NCBI GenBank assembly: GCA_003020945.1
Contig: PXRU01000002.1
Span: forward strand, 32,060-96,059
DNA length: 64,000 nt
Source of the DNA: Halobacteriales archaeon QS_6_71_20
Lineage (GTDB): Archaea > Halobacteriota > Halobacteria > Halobacteriales > Haloferacaceae
Direction: 5' to 3'
Positions 25,833 through 34,263 of the stretch are shown here, in pieces (position 1 is the first letter of the stretch; each line of letters starts with the position of its first letter). The translations under genes and the position numbers were made by a program. Below the pieces are notes generated by a model, which was not told the DNA's origin, ran no database searches, and saw nothing but the letters and a program-made list of their open reading frames with translations.

Positions 25833-28535
25833 ATGAGACGTGTTTCGCTGGCGATCGCGCTCGGCGTTCTCCTGATATCCGGAGCCGTGGCGACCCCCGC
25901 TCATGGGGCGACGGCGAACGACCCGCCGCTGGCCGACGCCGGACTCGATCAGCGGGTGGAACGGGGAGCGGTCGTGTGGCTCGACGGCGGCGGCTCCGTC
26001 GATCCGGACGGCGAGGTCGTCGCCTACGAGTGGTCGATCCGAACGCCGGCCGGCGAGACGATCCGTCCCGAAGACCCCGCCGCCTCGTCGACGACGTTCA
26101 CCCCCACGGCAGTCGGTCGATACGAGGTCACGCTGACGGTCACGGACGACGACGGGGCGACCCGCAGCGACACGCTGTACGTCGACGTGACCGCACCGGA
26201 GACGAACGGCGACCCCTCGGAGCCGGAGTCGAACGAGCCGCCCACCGGTGAGATCGAAGGTCCCGATACCGTTGCCCGGGGCGAACGAGCGACGTTCACC
26301 GCCGACGTGTACGACCCCGACGGTGAGATCGTCGCCTACGAGTGGTCGAACGGCCGTTCCGGCCGAGCGATCACGCGAACCGTCGACCGTCCCGCCGGCG
26401 AGACGTTCGAGTTCACGGTCCGCGTCACCGACGACGACGGCGCGACGAGTACGTTCCGGAAGTCCGTCCGCGTCCGCTCGGTCGACCCCGGGGGGTCGCA
26501 GACGGTCGATCCCGCGAACGAGGGTCCGACCGCCACGATCGAGGGGCTGGACCGTGTCGCGGTGGGGGAGACCGCGACGTACGTCCTCCGTGGACGCGAC
26601 TCCGACGGAACGGTTGCGCAGCGGCTGTGGCCCGATCGAAGCGGGACGGGTGCAGTGCTCGAACCCGCGTTCGACGAGGCCGGCACGTACACGCTGCGGG
26701 GCGTCGTCGTCGACGACGACGGAGCGCGAACAGTTGCGACGAAATCGATCGAGGTGTACGAGGAGGGTCCGCCCGTCGCCGAGATCAGCGGTCCCGACAC
26801 CGCTTCGGCGGGGAGCACGCAGACGTACACGCTGGAGGCGTCCGATCCCGACGGCGGTGAGCTAACGGTTCGATGGGAACCCTCGCAGTCGCTGTCGGAA
26901 CGGGCGAATAGTGAGTACAGGAACAGGGTCGATATCGAGGGCGAGCTCGGAGACACTGTTGAGGTCTCCGCCTTCGTGACCGACGACGAAGGGAATACCG
27001 TCGTTGCGGTGAAGGAGACTGATGTAGAGGCGGAGACAGATTTCAACGAAAGAGGATTAAATCCGCAGGTTTCTGAAATCCGGTGGAAATATTATCTCGA
27101 TAACTCAACTCAGACTAGCGAGATAGACTCCGTTGAGCTAGGCACATATTTCTTATCAGCGAAAATCAATCATGGAGAACAAAAAACTGTTCGCGCGACA
27201 TGGGAAATAAACGATTCCAAGAGAGCCATTATTGTCGACACCTTAGGCGTAGTTCCTGAAGAAACCCGGACAAATATCAAACACACATTCGTCTCACCAA
27301 ATGGAAAGTTTGTGTCTCGTGAGGTTACGGTTAGTGCAGTAGATTCTGATGGTGATCGGCATACGCGGAAACGAATTGACAGATTCCATTCTGTTCAATC
27401 ACATGATGACATTCTTTTCTATGCGACTGGTCCAGAGAGTTCTGAGCCGGCGAGGCATCTGGAAATCGAGCCAGGAGAACAGGTAGTTTTCACCGTCGGA
27501 TCATATCAGAACTATCGGCTTGAATTCGGCGACGGTACACGAACCAGGGGATCTGGAACGAGAGCTGGTGTCAATCCGAAGATTAGCCATTCGTACGATA
27601 ATGCTGGAAGGTATCGAGCACGATTGATCTCGACACAGGGACCGAAGGGCGAAGCTCTAAGAACTATCGATATTCTTGTCAAACCCGAATCTTATACAGA
27701 ATACTGGTACAAAGAAACAACGAACACTACTAGCCAGGTTATTTCTGAAAATTCACCTGCTGGTAGTGACTGGACAAAGAAATCAGTGCGCAGGTCGACA
27801 ACTTACTATACGGGTAAGACCGTTACACTTCGGGCCGGGTCTGGCCGTGCAGAGATGCTTGGTGACGGCTGGGAAATAAACGAAACAACGACCGAACAGC
27901 GCACTAAGACGGTCTCGCAGATCAGCAAGACAGATCCTGACGGAACCGGTGATAAATGGAGACTCAACAAGAGAAGTGTCCGGACCAAAGAACGAACTTT
28001 TTACGAAAACAAATACCGTTGGATGTCGAGTCAGTTCCGTCGGCCTGGGTGGACATTTACAGGTGAAACACGAACTGAAAAAGTCATAGTTGGGGACGGC
28101 CACGACCACGACCGGACGAGACACAAAGAAACGACACGAACATGTACGGACTGGGATCTTGAACCGTCTCCTTTCGGAGGCCTCTCACGGCAGTGTACTA
28201 ACTGGAAATATGACACCGATATTTGGTACACTGGTCACGAACATAGTGGACGGTCGTATTACGACAAGGAGTACCAGTACAAGACTGAGGTGGCGCAAAC
28301 CGAAACTGTCCACTACCATGAGTACATCGGAGAGCGAACACAGACAGTCACTTTAAAAACGTTCGCTGAGACAAAAACTCAGAAAGAGTGGTTGTGGGAG
28401 CGGAAAGCGACTGAGACACGTCAAAAGTACTCTTTGCAGAAACCTGATAACGAATCGTATATTGCTGGAACGCTCAAGACGGTGGAAGTTCGATGCGGCA
28501 CAAATAAAAGTCATCATGATGCGGTTATGTGCTGA
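25833..28535 (+). CDS. secreted PKD-domain protein with divergent AT-rich C-terminal half
   Basis: A 900-residue exported protein. A Sec-type signal peptide (MRRVSLAIALGVLLISGAVATPAHG) is followed by four PKD/Ig-like repeats of about 85 residues (PPLADAGLDQRVERG..., PPTGEIEGPDTVARG..., GPTATIEGLDRVAVG..., PPVAEISGPDTASAG...). A fifth, weaker PKD unit (FGDGTR...SHSYDNAGRY) lies near residue 570. The last ~330 residues are Tyr/Trp/Thr-rich, probably beta-structured, without a known motif or sorting signal. DNA before ~27.03 kb is typically GC-rich; afterwards it is conspicuously AT-rich with A/T-ending codons, so the gene looks chimeric. PKD repeats usually mediate surface display or binding. 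Confidence 0.8.
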   Translation: MRRVSLAIALGVLLISGAVATPAHGATANDPPLADAGLDQRVERGAVVWLDGGGSVDPDGEVVAYEWSIRTPAGETIRPEDPAASSTTFTPTAVGRYEVTLTVTDDDGATRSDTLYVDVTAPETNGDPSEPESNEPPTGEIEGPDTVARGERATFTADVYDPDGEIVAYEWSNGRSGRAITRTVDRPAGETFEFTVRVTDDDGATSTFRKSVRVRSVDPGGSQTVDPANEGPTATIEGLDRVAVGETATYVLRGRDSDGTVAQRLWPDRSGTGAVLEPAFDEAGTYTLRGVVVDDDGARTVATKSIEVYEEGPPVAEISGPDTASAGSTQTYTLEASDPDGGELTVRWEPSQSLSERANSEYRNRVDIEGELGDTVEVSAFVTDDEGNTVVAVKETDVEAETDFNERGLNPQVSEIRWKYYLDNSTQTSEIDSVELGTYFLSAKINHGEQKTVRATWEINDSKRAIIVDTLGVVPEETRTNIKHTFVSPNGKFVSREVTVSAVDSDGDRHTRKRIDRFHSVQSHDDILFYATGPESSEPARHLEIEPGEQVVFTVGSYQNYRLEFGDGTRTRGSGTRAGVNPKISHSYDNAGRYRARLISTQGPKGEALRTIDILVKPESYTEYWYKETTNTTSQVISENSPAGSDWTKKSVRRSTTYYTGKTVTLRAGSGRAEMLGDGWEINETTTEQRTKTVSQISKTDPDGTGDKWRLNKRSVRTKERTFYENKYRWMSSQFRRPGWTFTGETRTEKVIVGDGHDHDRTRHKETTRTCTDWDLEPSPFGGLSRQCTNWKYDTDIWYTGHEHSGRSYYDKEYQYKTEVAQTETVHYHEYIGERTQTVTLKTFAETKTQKEWLWERKATETRQKYSLQKPDNESYIAGTLKTVEVRCGTNKSHHDAVMC

Positions 28536-28548
28536 GACACAGCCGAAA

Positions 28549-28558
28549 TATTATATAC
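28549..28558 (+). promoter_or_regulatory. TATA box upstream of the leader ORF and CAP lipoprotein
   Basis: TATTATATAC lies 26-27 nt before the ATG at 28580, the start of a 15-codon ORF, and about 73 nt before the lipoprotein GTG. The spacing predicts a transcript that begins at the leader ORF ATG rather than at the lipoprotein start. Confidence 0.65.
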
Positions 28559-28579
28559 ATTCACCTCATCAACGAATAT

Positions 28580-28627
28580 ATGATAATTGCAGACAATCGA
28601 GTTGGCTACAGTGGGGGTGAGAAGTAG
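28580..28627 (+). CDS. 15-codon leader ORF overlapping the CAP lipoprotein start
   Basis: ATG at 28580 opens MIIADNRVGYSGGEK and ends in TAG at 28625-28627. The G of that stop is the first base of the lipoprotein's GTG (TAGTG). A TATA box 26 nt upstream of the ATG puts the transcript start at this codon. The arrangement suggests a leaderless leader peptide whose termination feeds re-initiation on the GTG, which is also preceded by a GGGGGTGAG purine stretch. The peptide may be a regulatory upstream ORF or simply a spacer; no function is claimed. Confidence 0.45.
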   Translation: MIIADNRVGYSGGEK

Positions 28628-29289
28628 TGAGCAGTAGTTTGCACACGAGCATTGTGCTCGTCCTTCTGGTCCTCATAGCCGGCTGCGCTTCCTCAACCGA
28701 CCCTGGGAGTCCACAAACGGAGTTTCAGACGGAATTCGGTTCGGAATTTACGGATTATGAATCGTCGAAGTTTGCGCATGAACAACCAGATGACGAGGTT
28801 GACGTTCCACCTCCTTTACAGAACAAGACTTCTAGAGACGACATTGATGTATCATCGATAGAATATTTAATCGTAATTAGGTTGAACGATCATCGTAGAG
28901 CCAATGATGTAGACCCGTTAGTAAGAGATCCTCGACTCGCCCGAATCGCCCGCCACCACTCGTATGATATGGCGACACAGAACTTCTTCAACCACACAAA
29001 TCTTGACGGCGAGACGTTCTCCGACCGGTTACGAAAGAGTAATTACGACTGTGTTAGCGGCGGAGAAAATATCAGGATGGTCGATTGGAAAAGTGACAGA
29101 GCTCAGACAGAAGAGGAGCTGGCTGAGTTTATTATGACCGGATTCATCGAATCCCCCGAACATAACGCCGGAATGTTACGTCCGAATCTAACCACCGTCG
29201 GTATTGGGGTATACGTCAGAGAGGACGGACGAACGTACGCCACGATGAATCTCTGTGAAGCCTACTCGGCGAGTGAGGGTAACGAATGA
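28627..29289 (+). CDS. CAP (SCP/PR-1)-domain lipoprotein
   Basis: A 220-residue exported lipoprotein. The N-terminus (hydrophobic IVLVLLVLIAGC) carries a lipobox. After an acidic spacer the CAP domain runs from LNDHRRANDVDPLVRDPRLARIARHHSYDM through FFNHTNLDGE, SGGENI and SPEHNAGML to the end; these contain the conserved His/Glu pairs of the CAP cavity. Archaeal CAP proteins are surface proteins of unknown activity. GTG at 28627 is chosen because an SD-like purine run precedes it and the upstream ORF ends on it. Codon use is AT-rich like the 3' half of the PKD gene. Its stop overlaps the next gene as ATGA. Confidence 0.82.
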   Translation: MSSSLHTSIVLVLLVLIAGCASSTDPGSPQTEFQTEFGSEFTDYESSKFAHEQPDDEVDVPPPLQNKTSRDDIDVSSIEYLIVIRLNDHRRANDVDPLVRDPRLARIARHHSYDMATQNFFNHTNLDGETFSDRLRKSNYDCVSGGENIRMVDWKSDRAQTEEELAEFIMTGFIESPEHNAGMLRPNLTTVGIGVYVREDGRTYATMNLCEAYSASEGNE

Positions 29290-30005
29290 CCGACCGCACC
29301 AGTCGACAAAGTCGAACCAGACGACGACTCTTGGCCACAACAGGAGCGGCCGCCGTCGGCGGACTCTCGGGCTGTCTCGGCTGGCTCCGAAACGATCAGC
29401 CGGAGGAACCACGAGGCGGCTGGTACACCGACGAGTCGTACACGACCGCTGAGCCTACGGAGACGTTCAGCCGCCGCACCGGCACACGGACCCCGTATCC
29501 CGGTGTCAAACAGATCTACGCCGGCGGGGGAACGCTCGTCGCCGTCTACTTCGATTACGCCCACGAGCCGTCGATCGAGTGGTGGCGAGAGGAGTTCCCG
29601 AAACTCTCCGACCTGCTCGAAGAGGGAGCGTTCCGTCCGACACTGCTCATGTTCCCGGTCCCGACCAACGAGTGGTCGATGCTGCTCCCGAGCGCGGTGT
29701 TCGAGGTCCGGGCCCGCGGAACCCGCGAGGAGGCGTGGCGATTTCACGAACTGCTCGTTGAGGCGGCTCCCGACTACTCGTTCGACCTGCTTCGCGGGTT
29801 CGCCGGCGAGGTCGGCGTCGACGGCGACGCCGTCGTCGAGGCGGCCGACACGCGCAGGCGTCGCAACCAGACGTTCTCCGATCGCCAGCTCGGCCGCGAC
29901 AGCGGCGTCGACGCGGACTCGCTCCCCGCGTTCCGCTGGGGAACCGATCCGATCGAGGGGAAGACGGCCGCCGATATCCGGGCGTTCATCGAGGAACGTC
30001 GGTGA
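29286..30005 (+). CDS. TAT-exported lipoprotein with DsbA/thioredoxin-like fold
   Basis: A 239-residue protein with a twin-arginine signal (RRRLLATTGAAAVGGLSGC) ending in a lipobox cysteine. The mature part (TLVAVYFDYAHEPSIEWWREEFPKLSDLLEEG, then a helical insert and GVDGDAVVEAADTRRRRNQ) follows the layout of DsbA-like thioredoxin folds. The position where a CxxC redox motif should lie reads YAHEPS, so it is probably not a thiol oxidase. Its ATG overlaps the CAP lipoprotein stop (ATGA), so it is in the same operon, yet its codons are GC-rich again. Function unknown. Confidence 0.62.
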   Translation: MTDRTSRQSRTRRRLLATTGAAAVGGLSGCLGWLRNDQPEEPRGGWYTDESYTTAEPTETFSRRTGTRTPYPGVKQIYAGGGTLVAVYFDYAHEPSIEWWREEFPKLSDLLEEGAFRPTLLMFPVPTNEWSMLLPSAVFEVRARGTREEAWRFHELLVEAAPDYSFDLLRGFAGEVGVDGDAVVEAADTRRRRNQTFSDRQLGRDSGVDADSLPAFRWGTDPIEGKTAADIRAFIEERR

Positions 30006-30038
30006 GGGGCTCTTCCATCGGAGTCGCGACGGTGCCGT

Positions 30039-31226
30039 CTACTCCTCGTTCCCGGGACTGCGCGGGTGGTAGTCGGTGTCGTACTCGCCGGGTCGGTCGT
30101 CGAGCCGGTCGGGATTGATCCGTCCGCCCAGCAGCATGAAGTCCAGCACCGTGCAGTACAGCATCGCCTCCACGACCGGGACGGCCCGCGGCGGGAGCAC
30201 CGGGTCGTGGCGGCCGACGACCTGCGCCCGCTTCCGCTCGCCGGTCTCCCAGTCGGCGGTCGTCTGCTCCTTCGGGATCGAGGTGGGCGCGTGCCACGTC
30301 ACCTCGCCGTGGATCGGCTCGCCGGTGGTGATCCCGCCCTGGAGGCCGCCGTGGTCGTTGCCGACCGGGACGGGGTCGCCCGCGTCGCTCACCGTCTCCG
30401 GGTGGTCGCCGTCGTCGAACTCCCAGTCCTCGTTGCGGTCGTGGCCGGCGACCGACCGGGCCTCGCGGCCGAGGCCGAACTCGAACGCCGTCGTCGCCGG
30501 GACGGACATCATCGCTTGCCCGAGACGGGCGGGGACGGAGTCGAACCGCGGCGCGCCGAGCCCGCGGGGGACGCCGCGCGCCTCGAACTCGATGGCGCCG
30601 CCGATGGAGTCGCCGGCCTGCTGGTACTCGTCGATCCGGTCGCGCATCCGCTCGGCGGTCTCCGGGTGCGCGCACCTGACCTCGTTGTCCTCGCTGTGTT
30701 CGAGCAGCTCCTCGAAGCTCACCTCGGGAGCCACGATGTCGCCGATCTGGTTGACGTGGGCCTTGATCTCGACGTCGTGGTCGCTCTGGTCGAGCACCGC
30801 CTTGGCGACGGCGCCGGCGGCGACCCAGTTCACCGTCTCCCGGGCCGAGGAGCGCCCGCCGCCGCCCCAGTTGCGCGTGCCGAACTTCGCGGAGTAGGTG
30901 TAGTCGCCGTGGCTCGGCCTGGGCGCGGTGACGAACGGCTCGTACTTGCCCGAGCGGGCGTCCTTGTTCCGGATCACCATCCCGACGGGCGTACCCGTGG
31001 TGTAGCCGTCCTGGATCCCGGAGTTGATCGCCACCTCGTCCGGCTCGCCGCGACTCGTCGTGATCATCGACTGTCCGGGCTTGCGCCGGTCCAGGTCGCG
31101 CTGAATTCGCTCCTCGTCGAGCTCCACGCCGGCCGGCACCCCGGACACCGTACAGCCCATCGCGGGACCGTGGCTCTCGCCGTACGTCGTCAGCCGGAAC
31201 AGCCGGCCGAACTCGTTGCCGTTCAT
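30039..31226 (-). CDS. aroC: chorismate synthase
   Basis: A 395-residue enzyme converting EPSP to chorismate with reduced FMN, the last common step of aromatic biosynthesis. It has the N-terminal signature GRLFRLTTYGESHGPAMGCTVSGVPAG and the RKPGQSMITTSR segment. The central GGGRSSARETVNWVAAGAVA and the ITTGEPI...K region are also present. The length is usual. A strong TATA box (minus strand TTTATATC at 31250-31257) is 28 nt upstream of the ATG, so the message is leaderless. Partner genes aroA, tyrA, chorismate mutase and aroK lie elsewhere in this window. Confidence 0.97.
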   Translation of the reverse strand: MNGNEFGRLFRLTTYGESHGPAMGCTVSGVPAGVELDEERIQRDLDRRKPGQSMITTSRGEPDEVAINSGIQDGYTTGTPVGMVIRNKDARSGKYEPFVTAPRPSHGDYTYSAKFGTRNWGGGGRSSARETVNWVAAGAVAKAVLDQSDHDVEIKAHVNQIGDIVAPEVSFEELLEHSEDNEVRCAHPETAERMRDRIDEYQQAGDSIGGAIEFEARGVPRGLGAPRFDSVPARLGQAMMSVPATTAFEFGLGREARSVAGHDRNEDWEFDDGDHPETVSDAGDPVPVGNDHGGLQGGITTGEPIHGEVTWHAPTSIPKEQTTADWETGERKRAQVVGRHDPVLPPRAVPVVEAMLYCTVLDFMLLGGRINPDRLDDRPGEYDTDYHPRSPGNEE

Positions 31227-31249
31227 TACCGATCCTCGGTCGTTCGGCG

Positions 31250-31258
31250 ATATAAAAT
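31250..31258 (-). promoter_or_regulatory. TATA box of aroC
   Basis: The plus strand reads GATATAAAATCC; on the minus strand this is a canonical TTTATATC centred about 28 nt before the aroC ATG, fitting leaderless transcription. Confidence 0.7.
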
Positions 31259-31341
31259 CCGGCGAAGGGAGCGAACGACCGACCGCGGGGTCGGCGGCCG
31301 CTCCGGCGAGCGCCGGACGGCTGTTCGGAACCCCGCGCGCC

Positions 31342-32718
31342 TCAGCGCTCGTGGACCCGCATCCGGACGGGCCGCCGGGGTCGGGTCGTGATGCTCGCCT
31401 CCAGCTCCGACTCCAGGTCGACGGGGTCGACGACCTCGAAGCGGTGGCGGCGAAGCAGCGTCGCCAACACGAGCTTCGTCTCCATCAGCGCGAAGCGGTC
31501 CCCCACGCACCGCCGCGGCCCCGAGGCGAACGGGAAGTACGCCAGCGGATGCAACCGCGACTCGAACTCGTCGGTCCACCGCTCCGGACGGAACCGAAGG
31601 GGGTCGTCGTAGTGGGCGGGGTCGCGGTGGACGACCCACTGACTGATCGCCAGCGGCGTTCCCTCGGGGACGCGATAGCCGCCGAGTTCGACGTCCTCGG
31701 TCGGCTCCCGGAGGATCCCGTGGACCGGCGGCAGCAGCCGCATCGACTCGGTGACGACCGTGTCGAGGTACTCCAGGTCGCGGACGTCACCGAACCCGGC
31801 CGGCTCCCCGCCCAGTTCCGTGTCGAGTTCCGCGAGCAGCCGCTCCTCGACGCCGGGATTGCGCGCGAGCAGGTGGAACGTGAACGTGAGCGAGAGCGCG
31901 GTGGTCTCATGGCCCGCCAGTAGCAGCGTCTTCACCTCGTCGCGGACCTGTTCGTCGGCCATCCGCTCGCCGTCGTCGTCCTCGGCCGACAGCAGCGCCG
32001 ATACCACGTCGTCGCCGGGAGCGACCTCGCCGGCTCGCAACGCCTGTCGCTTCTCGTCGACCAGCTCGTCGACGATGCGGTCCAGCGAGACGACCGCCTC
32101 CCGGAGGCGCTCGCGGCCCGGCGTCGGTACCCACGGCGGGAGGAGGTCGACCAGGCTGCCGCCGGGGGACTGCTCCATGACGGTGTCGAGCGCGCCGCCG
32201 ATGGCGGGCGTCCGGTCGCGGATGTCGACGCCCATCAGCGCCCGGGCGACGATCTCCAGCGTCAGTTCCATCATCTCGCGGTGGACGTCGCGCACCTCGC
32301 CGTCGGTCCACCGGTCGCTCGCGCGCTCGCTCGCCCCCACCATCATGTCGGCGTAGCCCGCGATCCGGTCGGGCGTGAACACCGGCCGGATGAGGTGGCG
32401 CTGGCGTCGCCAGAACTCCCCCTCGCTGTTCAACAGCCCGTTGCCGAGCACCGGCTGGAGCTGCCGTTGGAACAGCTCGCCTTTCACGTACTTCTCGTTC
32501 TCCGTGACCAGCACCCGACGGATCGCGTCCGGGTCGGTGAGGAGGAACACGTCCCGGCCGAGCACCTCGTAGCGCGCGACGCGGCCGTGTTCGTGTGCGA
32601 CCCGGTCGCGGAACGCGAAGAAGTCGCGCCTGCTCTCGAGGAACGACCCCACGAACGGGAGTCCGTCGGGGCCGGGCGCCGCCTCCGGCGGACGGGGGGC
32701 GCCGTCCGTGTCGCTCAT
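31342..32718 (-). CDS. cytochrome P450
   Basis: A 458-residue heme monooxygenase. The I-helix oxygen-binding motif is AGHETTALS, the K-helix ExxR is ESMR, the meander shows FRPERWTDEF, and the heme thiolate loop is FPFASGPRRCVGDRFALME with Cys near residue 403. The length and lack of a membrane anchor fit soluble class I or P450-BM3-like enzymes (CYP102/CYP4-like layout) that need separate ferredoxin partners. No redox partner gene lies beside it. The substrate is unknown; related haloarchaeal P450s are often tied to terpenoid or fatty-acid oxidation. Confidence 0.93.
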   Translation of the reverse strand: MSDTDGAPRPPEAAPGPDGLPFVGSFLESRRDFFAFRDRVAHEHGRVARYEVLGRDVFLLTDPDAIRRVLVTENEKYVKGELFQRQLQPVLGNGLLNSEGEFWRRQRHLIRPVFTPDRIAGYADMMVGASERASDRWTDGEVRDVHREMMELTLEIVARALMGVDIRDRTPAIGGALDTVMEQSPGGSLVDLLPPWVPTPGRERLREAVVSLDRIVDELVDEKRQALRAGEVAPGDDVVSALLSAEDDDGERMADEQVRDEVKTLLLAGHETTALSLTFTFHLLARNPGVEERLLAELDTELGGEPAGFGDVRDLEYLDTVVTESMRLLPPVHGILREPTEDVELGGYRVPEGTPLAISQWVVHRDPAHYDDPLRFRPERWTDEFESRLHPLAYFPFASGPRRCVGDRFALMETKLVLATLLRRHRFEVVDPVDLESELEASITTRPRRPVRMRVHER

Positions 32719-32828
32719 ACCCGCGTTTGCGGTCCGGCGGTCAAAGCCCTTGCCGAACTCCCGGCGGGTTCATCGCGGTTTCCGGTCGGGCCGGAATCCG
32801 ACGGGGGGCCGGAACGCGGGACGGTCGG

Positions 32829-34022
32829 TCAGAACGCCGCCTCCAGCACGGCGCGGGCGTCGGCCTCGGTCAGTTCGTACCCCTCGGGCGCGTACGACAG
32901 CAGGGCGTCAGCGGCCGTCACCCGCGCGGCCTCGTCGAGTCCGCCCTCGTCGACGCCGTCGACCGCCGAGAGGGTCGCCGGGAGCCCGAGCGCGTCGCGG
33001 ACGCGCTCGATCCCCCCGATCGCCGCCTCGGCGGTGTCGACGTCGAACGCAGCCGTCAGCGTCGAGAGGTCGACGCCCGCCTCGTCCATCGCGCGGAGCG
33101 CGTGCGGGGCGACCGTCGCGTGCGCGAGCCCCTGCTGGACGCCGAAGGCGTCCCGGAGGCCGTGACCGTAGGCGTGAACCACGTTGATCAGCATGCTCCC
33201 CGGGCGGGAGACACCGTACTGCGCGAGGACGATCCCCGCCACGGTCCGGTCCATCGCCGTCGCGTCCTCGGTCATCGCGGGCAGGCCGTCGACGAGCAGA
33301 CGGACCGCCCGCGTCGCCGTCGCGTCGGTGATCGCGGTCCGGTCGCGGGCGTACAGGGCCTCGATCGCCTTGTCGAAGCCGTTCATCGCCGACCCCGCCA
33401 GCACGCCCTCCGGCGTCGTCTCGAACAGGGCGGGGTCGTAGAACAGTGCCTCGGGCATCAGGTCGGCGCCGCCGACGCCGGTCGACACCACCTCGGTCCC
33501 GCCGGCGCCGTCGTCCACCTCGGCGGCGATGCCGGCGACGACCGAGAGATCCGCGCCCGCCAGCGTCGTCGGCACCGGGAACAGCGGCGTGAGCGCGTCC
33601 GGCTCCTCCGGCGTCGCGATCCCCCCCGTCTCGCGCACCTCGCTTCGGGCGTCCGACAGCGAACGGTCGCGGGCGCGCAGCACCGACGCGATCGTCGCCA
33701 CGTCGAGGCTGGAGCCGCCGCCGACCGGCACGAACGCGTCGGCCCCGAGTTCGTCGGCTCGCTCGACCGCGCGGTCCGCCTCCCGCAGCCGCTTGTCGGG
33801 CGTCGTTCCGGCGAACACCTCGGCGAGCCGGTCGCCGAGGCCGTCGCCGACGGCGTCCATCAGCTCGGCGTTCCCGGCGACGTTCGAGCCGCAGACGACG
33901 AGCGCGGTGTCGCGGCCGCGGTCGGCGAGCGCGTCGCCGAGCTCGGCGACGCTTCCGCGCCCGTAGCGGATCGCTCCGGGGTCGTAGTCGAACGCGAACG
34001 GCGGCGTGTCGAGGTCGGTCAC
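32829..34022 (-). CDS. iron-containing alcohol dehydrogenase
   Basis: A 397-residue group III (Fe-dependent) alcohol dehydrogenase. The dinucleotide-binding half contains ALVVCGSN and PVGGGSSLDVATI. The metal-binding half has DLMPEALFYDPAL and the iron ligands in VVHAYGHGLRDAFGVQQGLAHATVAPH. Such enzymes reduce aldehydes or oxidise short alcohols, glycerol or maleylacetate with NAD(P). The start MTDLDTPPFAFDYDPG was taken from the ORF that fits family length. It is convergent with nothing obvious and not clearly linked to the P450 upstream, though both could be oxidoreductases of one pathway. Confidence 0.9.
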   Translation of the reverse strand: MTDLDTPPFAFDYDPGAIRYGRGSVAELGDALADRGRDTALVVCGSNVAGNAELMDAVGDGLGDRLAEVFAGTTPDKRLREADRAVERADELGADAFVPVGGGSSLDVATIASVLRARDRSLSDARSEVRETGGIATPEEPDALTPLFPVPTTLAGADLSVVAGIAAEVDDGAGGTEVVSTGVGGADLMPEALFYDPALFETTPEGVLAGSAMNGFDKAIEALYARDRTAITDATATRAVRLLVDGLPAMTEDATAMDRTVAGIVLAQYGVSRPGSMLINVVHAYGHGLRDAFGVQQGLAHATVAPHALRAMDEAGVDLSTLTAAFDVDTAEAAIGGIERVRDALGLPATLSAVDGVDEGGLDEAARVTAADALLSYAPEGYELTEADARAVLEAAF

Positions 34023-34263
34023 GGCCGTGGCGAGGCCCGCAGGCCCGAAAACGATAGCGGCGGCGGAAGCGAGCGACGCGACCGCGCCCGCTCGTGTCGC
34101 CGCCGTGCTCCCGACCGCGCGGACGACGCGAGCGTGGCCCCCTCACTCCGGCTCGATCGTGGGTTCCGTTCGGTCGCCGGCAGCTGACATCCGTACCGAC
34201 GCTCTCACCGCGCTGCGTGTGTCCTCGACCGACCGTTCCCGGGGTGACCCGCAACCACCTCCG

